Positions 58,701 to 64,000 of a stretch of 64,000 nt of DNA are shown one piece after another. The position numbers and the translations under genes were made by a program. This DNA comes from Trichuris trichiura (taxonomy: Eukaryota > Nematoda > Enoplea > Trichinellida > Trichuridae): the NCBI GenBank assembly GCA_037903355.1, contig JBAJFE010000010.1, positions 372,001 to 436,000 of the forward strand. Reading direction: 5' to 3'. Numbering within the stretch: position 1 is the first letter of the stretch; each line of letters begins with the position of its first letter. Under the pieces are notes generated by a model that did no database searches, had not been told where the DNA came from, and saw only the letters and a list, made by a program, of their open reading frames with translations.

Positions 58701-61700
58701 TGGAAGCTGTCCAAGACGGACGTAAACTGAGAGTCGAAAAAGTTAGCTAAAATCGCATCATCAAGACGGTGGAATAGGAAAGCAAGCTGTCAGCCCTTAC
58801 TAACTATGTCCGTCATTGTGTGGAAGGAAAGATCGACTAGACTTTCGTCCTGCTCCGAAGCAGTCATCAGAAAAACGGAAAAGATGTTCTTCCAACCGGA
58901 CTTGATATTTCTCGCTTGGCTACTGACCATCTGAGACATGCATCGAACAACCATATCCCGTATGGTTGACGAGCGATTCTTCTTCATAATGTATTCAAAC
59001 GGTCGCAGGAAGTCCTTTTGAAAACGAAAGTTTGGCAACTCGCCTCTTTCCAGAAATTTTGTAGACAGCTGACGTAACGAGTCGACCGCGAATATGGCCA
59101 CTTCAACGTCGCCGCTGCAGCCAGCGTTGTTGAAATGGTCGCCCAAGATTTCCCATATGCGAGACCATTGCAGACGGATTCGGCTCATATTGTAGTAGGA
59201 TATTTCGACCAACTTTTGCAGACTGTACATGCGCGGATGGTTGGCATTGTTCAGCTCGTCCATGGAGACCTGGCATAGCGCTTTGACAAAGTGAACAATC
59301 GCGTCGCCGTCCAAGCGAACGGAACCCGTGAAAATTCTTGAACGCAAACCCTATGCAAGTCGGCAAATTTTACAAACATCTTTGCCCTCACCGGTCGACC
59401 GCAACTACAACGCTCTGCGAGCTGGTCTCGCCAAGCGATTCTTGCAGATGAGGCATTCGCTTTTGGTCAATCGTCACTCCACCGGCTTTCATGACGTCTA
59501 CGCAAAAATTATTTCGTACGAAATCTTTTACAGCCTAACTGGGAAAGCTCACATTCGGCAGATGACAAATCGTGATGACTTTCCGAGGGTAAACGAGGAC
59601 TCGGCGAGTAAAGATATTTTGACCTTACACCAGTTCCAATCAATTGGGCTACTTCCAATTGGCTGATGCATCTCAAGATCTGCAACAGACCAATGATAAG
59701 AAGAATATTGTATTCAGAATTCGGCGTTCACCTCCAACCAGGAGCTATCCAAATAGTTGCCATCCGTATGCGCCACAGTTATAAGCGTCTTAAGGGTATC
59801 TATATTTTTGGTCTTCATCTCCGTTAGAGTTGTACCGGCTGTAAGCAGCGTGAATCTGGCCAACGCTTGAACGTAAGCGTCTCTCTCCAACTATAACAAC
59901 GAAAAGTACCAACCGCCGCTCAACCAGTGAGCGCACGCAGAGCCAACCTCCATTCGAAACATGCAGGCGATGCGGATTGCAAAGCGAAAGCCTTCAAGGC
60001 AAAGGGTCGAAATTTCAAAGTCATTGCTATCTTGCAAGCCAACGCTGAACGCGGCCAAGCAAGGAGTCCAAGTCACCTGCACGACAATAAATTCTTGACC
60101 AACTCTATTCATTGGCTGAAAGTCAACTTGCCTTAAACATGGGCCTTACGTGCTGCGCGTGAGTGGCACTGGTAAAGGGAGCCTGAAAATGACTTGCCGC
60201 TTCCATAAGAGCTTTGGCCGTTGAAGCCATGTGCTCCATTTCAACATTATAAAGAAGGCGACGATGACGTTCGCTTGCCAAAGCTTAAGGAAAGTAGATG
60301 AAAAAGCTAAAAACCACCTGGATATTCATTACTGCCAGCTTTCATTATCTTGGACGACTGTTGTTTCATTTTGATTTCATTTCCGGCAATTTCATCGTAT
60401 ATATCCGACAAGTATTGCTCGGGAAGATCGCCGCTGTCATTGATACCCCGATTCATACGAATGTACTGCTCTTTGGTCATCTTATTGCGCACCTGTGGAC
60501 TATGCAAGTCGGTAGTTAGCATAATTATGGAATAGGCGAGCACGTAGGCCGTGTCTGCGCTTGTGAAGAGACCCAAACTGAAAACAGTTACGGTTCACTG
60601 AAGCAAAGTACCATGACTGCATACTTTGGATTGTTTTCGCAGTAACGGCTGGCGAACTTTTCCATTAGGCGATCGATCTTTTGAGCTTCTCCGGGCAGCC
60701 GAAACCCTTCGAGAAAACAGCGCAGGGCGGAGACGAAGTCTTTGCCACTGAAATCTATTTGGTCCACGTATGAGTACATAACTTCTTTACAACTGCTACA
60801 AAAAAGCAAGCATTCGGATTAAACAATGAACTGCGAAGAACAGAAAAATGCTCACTTGTCCCCATCACCCAGATAGTCACCAACGGCTGCCCTGTCCAAA
60901 CGATCCTCTCTATGGAGAAAGTAGGCAATATCGGCAGAAGAGCAACCAACGAGGTGGTGCTTTTGCAAGAAGACCAAACCTTGCTTGGGTTTTCTATTAA
61001 AACTACAAAAACCATGCTGCTATGCGATTCTAAGCGGGACAAGAAAGAGAATGCTAACAGTTCGATGCCTTGCTCGAGCACCTCTTTTTGCTGCTTCAAC
61101 TCTTCGAATTGGTAGGTGACATCCTGCTTTACCAGATTGCATTTGTTCTTGTCGTCGCCATTTTCGGCAGCCAAATTCGCCTGAGGAGCGACCACGGCGT
61201 AGACGTCCCCAGACCATTGGACCATGCATCGTAGAATGCAGACCAGGCATTCGAGACCCTTTATGCGCATCGCGTTCTCCTGACCCGGAGCGGCACCTAT
61301 ATCCATTGCGTGACGACCCTACAAAAAAAAATGCCAATACTTGGACGCGCCTAATTCCCAACGCTTCGCATGTATCACGGATCAAAGGATCGACTGAGCC
61401 TAAGAGCGCAACCGAACACGCAGCCGTGAATTCAATTTTCGAGTCGGCGCAAAATTCATCTTCAACCGCGCAGGCGAAGAAAATCACTTATTCGACTCGA
61501 CTTGCCATAAATTTTAGAGAGCAAAGCTTACTTGAGCAATTTTGGACAAATCGTTGATCAGTCTTTCAAATAAGTTGGCCGAAGAAATGTGGCAATCATA
61601 ATTGATATATATGTCGACAACGCTTTGAGCATCTGAAATTTGCTCAGTTATCATACACTCACGCAATGAGCAATTGAATACTTCCATTTTTAAAGGAACG

Positions 61701-63330
61701 TAGGAAGGGCTACATATCGCGCAAAAGCATTATCTTGTAGCGGACCTATCGCCGACTTGATAGGATTTAAGTAAACTGGATTGTCAGACTGATCATCTTG
61801 ATCTGACATCCGCGTCTCTGTATGTAAAGGACAAAGGCAATGGTTAGGCATTCTACATGAGAAGGTAGAAGCAAAAAAGGCTTAGAAGTTTCATTTCTTA
61901 GGGCAGCGGCGGTCAAAATCCCGAATAGGTCGAAAATGTACTTTAAAGTTTCGCCTTGCGGCAGTTGTGCATTGGCATCTTCCAGATAAGGAATGTGTTT
62001 GAGTTAATATACCGGTCTTATTTTTTAGATCACTCACTGACTTCAGAGACAAGGGCAATATAATAATGCCTCTATTCAAGAATATTCCTTACTTGGAAGA
62101 GATGCCAATGCATAACTACCCCAAGACCACATTTTACAATATATTTTCGACATATTCGGGATTTTAACCGTAAACCTTCTTAGAGATGCCCACTCAACAA
62201 GTCGCTACAGCAATGGGAAGTCGAATTCCGTCGCGTCATCCTAACACCGCACTCTTTGAATTTAACAGCAAAATTTCAAAAAATGGCGCTGGCTATATTC
62301 AAATTAAAGGGCACGCGACAACGCGGAAAAAGACTTGATGCGTTTTTTTGACTTTCAGCCACGAAATTTTTTTTATGTAAAAATTAAGGACAGAAGAAAG
62401 AATCATTATTTACATATACAACTACGTCCCCCCGCAACCCTAAGCTGCTCAGAACTCTCGTTTTCTAACGACTTTCTTCATAATTAAAGCAAAGATTGGT
62501 CAGACAGAAAAAAAGACCCACAAATATCAGAGGTTCGAAAAGAGAATAAATAGTAATACGTTAGCCGTTTAAGGCGGGTAAAAACAACTTTGCATTCAAC
62601 ATTCGGCTCCAAAGAGAAAGATAAGCACTGACCGCTGGCAATTCTTGAAACCGTCTGCATAACAAGCCATTTGTGCTCGAAAGAGCTCGAATACGTTTCC
62701 AAAATGTTCAACAATATTTCTCGAAAAAACACCTAAAAACAAGAGTATGGCACCGTCGGCGGCAGCGGATTGGTCGTACCTCAATTTGCATTTTCAAATG
62801 AGTTTTGAAACTTTCCAAAAGTATTAAGAAAATGGACAGCGACACTTCGAACACTTCCAGCACCGAACTGACGCCGTTTTTGCTGAGCGCCACGCATAGA
62901 TATTGCTTGATGGCAAGAATGAACACTTCGCTATTGCGGAACACCGGACCAGCATTTTGCAAAACGGCCAATAGCAAATGCAAAGACAACAACTTGGAGC
63001 GCAGTTCGTGAGATCTGAAAAAGACGAGCCACCGCTCTTACTGTAATCCACGCGAAATCAAGTTAGAGCAGGCTAACTTTGGGTCCGCGTTTGGATTAAC
63101 TGGCTTCATCGACAGCCGACACAGGGCACGAAATAGAAAAAAACAATCCTTCTGCTCCACATTGTCAAAGTGAATCGTAGCATATGAACCGGGTAGTTCG
63201 GATGCGCTATGCACAATGGTACCCTCGTAGCTTCCATGGACGCTTTCCGTTGGAGTGGGATAGGATGAGTCCGGTTCGGGTGTTCCAACCGACGACGTCT
63301 CTCCAATACTCGGCGAGGGCATGCATGTTT
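52752..63330 (-). CDS. ARFGEF2: ARFGEF (BIG1/BIG2) Sec7-domain ARF guanine-nucleotide exchange factor, 5' partial
   Basis: Large trans-Golgi/endosomal exchange factor for class I ARFs. 26 in-phase exons (about 1,454 codons); the 5' end with the DCB domain lies beyond the window. Exons: 63042-63330, 62780-63014, 62633-62732, 61532-61632, 61059-61318, 60856-61002, 60625-60795, 60318-60577, 60132-60283, 59948-60076, 59732-59890, 59553-59679, 59392-59497, 58801-59336, 58601-58746, 58403-58533, 58223-58352, 58024-58159, 57822-57960, 57637-57760, 57502-57595, 53517-53662, 53285-53450, 53091-53232, 52917-53034, 52752-52871. HUS domain with NYDCH; Sec7 from FNRKPKQG, with catalytic Glu in [17 protein letters not shown] and [23 protein letters not shown] region ([36 protein letters not shown]). 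Introns 60077-60131 and 58353-58402 are GC-AG. BIG1 versus BIG2 cannot be told; nematodes usually have one. Confidence 0.95.
53900..56460 (+). pseudogene. Remnant PLE polyprotein (reverse transcriptase plus GIY-YIG)
   Basis: The coding remnant of the element above. Open pieces are 54685-54936, 54973-55380, 55577-55930 and about 56040-56300, in changing frames. The RT has the YVDD catalytic box intact (RYVDDIF at about 55480) but is interrupted before it after GVPMGS. The endonuclease piece retains the E-x-H motif (SEHFKK). None of it could be translated as one protein. Confidence 0.85.
56810..56839 (+). ncRNA. Hammerhead-like motif at the PLE 3' end
   Basis: Reads CTGAAGA, spacer T, GAGCC, ACGGTT, GACCC, GAAAGC. 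It fits the CUGANGA / stem II / GAAA order of a hammerhead core, with one mismatch in stem II and A at the variable position. I could not identify the cleavage triplet and stem I partner, so activity is unproven. PLEs are known to carry hammerhead motifs near their termini, which fits its place here. Confidence 0.4.
61911..62169. mobile_element. Palindromic MITE in an ARFGEF intron
   Basis: Long terminal inverted repeats of about 75 bp: GGTCAAAATCCCGAATAGG at 61911 pairs with CATATTCGGGATTTTAACC ending 62169, and GTTGTGCATTGGCATCTTCC pairs with GGAAGAGATGCCAATGCATA. Same family as 25700-25936 in the CERT intron. No open frame. Confidence 0.78.
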
Positions 63331-64000
63331 CTACAATTGAACAATAATATACCCGCTATACTTATCGGAAATAACCCAAGCGTTGAGTCTTTTCTTTTTG
63401 ATTTTAATTTTCAAAAAAAGGCGCACCAACGCAGTAACGTCAAAAATCATATGCAACACTAGTGATGACATGTGCTGTTAAGCGCAATATTGCAAAATCA
63501 CCTCTTTCAGTAATGTGAAACGCTCTTTTTATCATATTAATAATATGCCCCGTCTGCAGATGGATGAGCAAAACGAAAACCGATCTTAGATGTCTGATGA
63601 TCTGAAAACTTCAATATAAACTTATTATGTGACGATTGAATCTGCGTTTTTTATAAAGGCGGAAATTCCACCAATCTCTTACCGAGTAATCGATATTCAA
63701 GCAATATTTCATAATTATTAATATATGGACGATTTTGAAATGCCGAGAATACGCTTTACTTTCTGAACAAACGCAACACGGTTGCAAATCGCTCAAAATC
63801 ACCAATGCCTACGAAAGGGGCGTACTAAAACGTTCTATTTCCTTGTATGGGCAAAATCCATCACTTAGAAAATATTTGTGGCTAAAATAAGAGAGAAAAC
63901 TATTGGAAACCTTTAAAGGGTTTCTTCTTTCAAAGAAACCATTAACAACGAATGATCCGCAAACTGATCATCCGATAATCGATATGCTTCAATTTCAACG
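63331..64000. other. Right-end stretch, ARFGEF intron
   Basis: Lies upstream of the first visible ARFGEF exon and should be intron; the N-terminal exons lie beyond the window. A GATGGATGAGCAAAACG motif near 63560 resembles half of the GGATGAGC foldback core. No other feature is seen. Confidence 0.55.

Overview
This window is eukaryotic and looks nematode. Its genes are split by many short introns (mostly about 45-60 bp), and a tandem repeat near the left end carries the nematode telomere hexamer TTAGGC. An enoplean nematode such as Trichuris is my best guess. That is inference, because no rRNA or mitochondrial marker is present. No BLAST, HMM or RNA-structure search was run; homologies come from recognising protein families by eye and checking that spliced exons keep phase.

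Layout. 0-2.1 kb: tandem repeats. 2.5-3.5 kb and 11.1-12.1 kb (both minus strand): two paralogous S1 (trypsin-fold) proteins whose whole catalytic triad is replaced. 3.5-11 kb and 12-20 kb: gene-poor DNA with foldback elements, one hAT-type MITE with a perfect 8-bp target duplication, and a deleted Tigger. 20.4-22.0 kb (+): a seven-exon SLC35C2-like nucleotide-sugar transporter. 22.1-29.4 kb (-): a 14-exon ceramide transfer protein (CERT), convergent with the transporter, 127 bp between stop codons. 31.6-38.0 kb: a transposon block with two different Tigger/pogo elements in opposite orientation and a decayed Penelope-like element (PLE) between them. 38.4-39.4 kb (+): a UBASH3-like histidine phosphatase domain. 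44.5-45.1 kb (+): an unrecognised cysteine-containing exon. 45.3-48.7 kb (-): an ANKRD29-type ankyrin-repeat gene. 52.8-63.3 kb (-): an ARFGEF (BIG1/2) ARF exchange factor, 26 exons inside the window and 5' end beyond it. One of its introns holds a decayed PLE.

Function. CERT (ER-to-Golgi ceramide transfer), the SLC35C2-like carrier (Golgi/ERGIC) and ARFGEF (trans-Golgi ARF activation) all serve the secretory pathway. I treat their proximity as probably coincidental.

The most unusual signals are non-coding. (1) A dispersed foldback family has arms reading CTGANGA - stem - GAAA, like a hammerhead ribozyme core; the N position takes all four bases among copies, and the same arm ends the PLE. 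(2) A second foldback family shares a GCTCTACCA...GGATGAGC hairpin; one copy sits inside a Tigger transposase between exact 12-bp duplications. (3) Four GC-AG introns occur among roughly 55 inferred introns.
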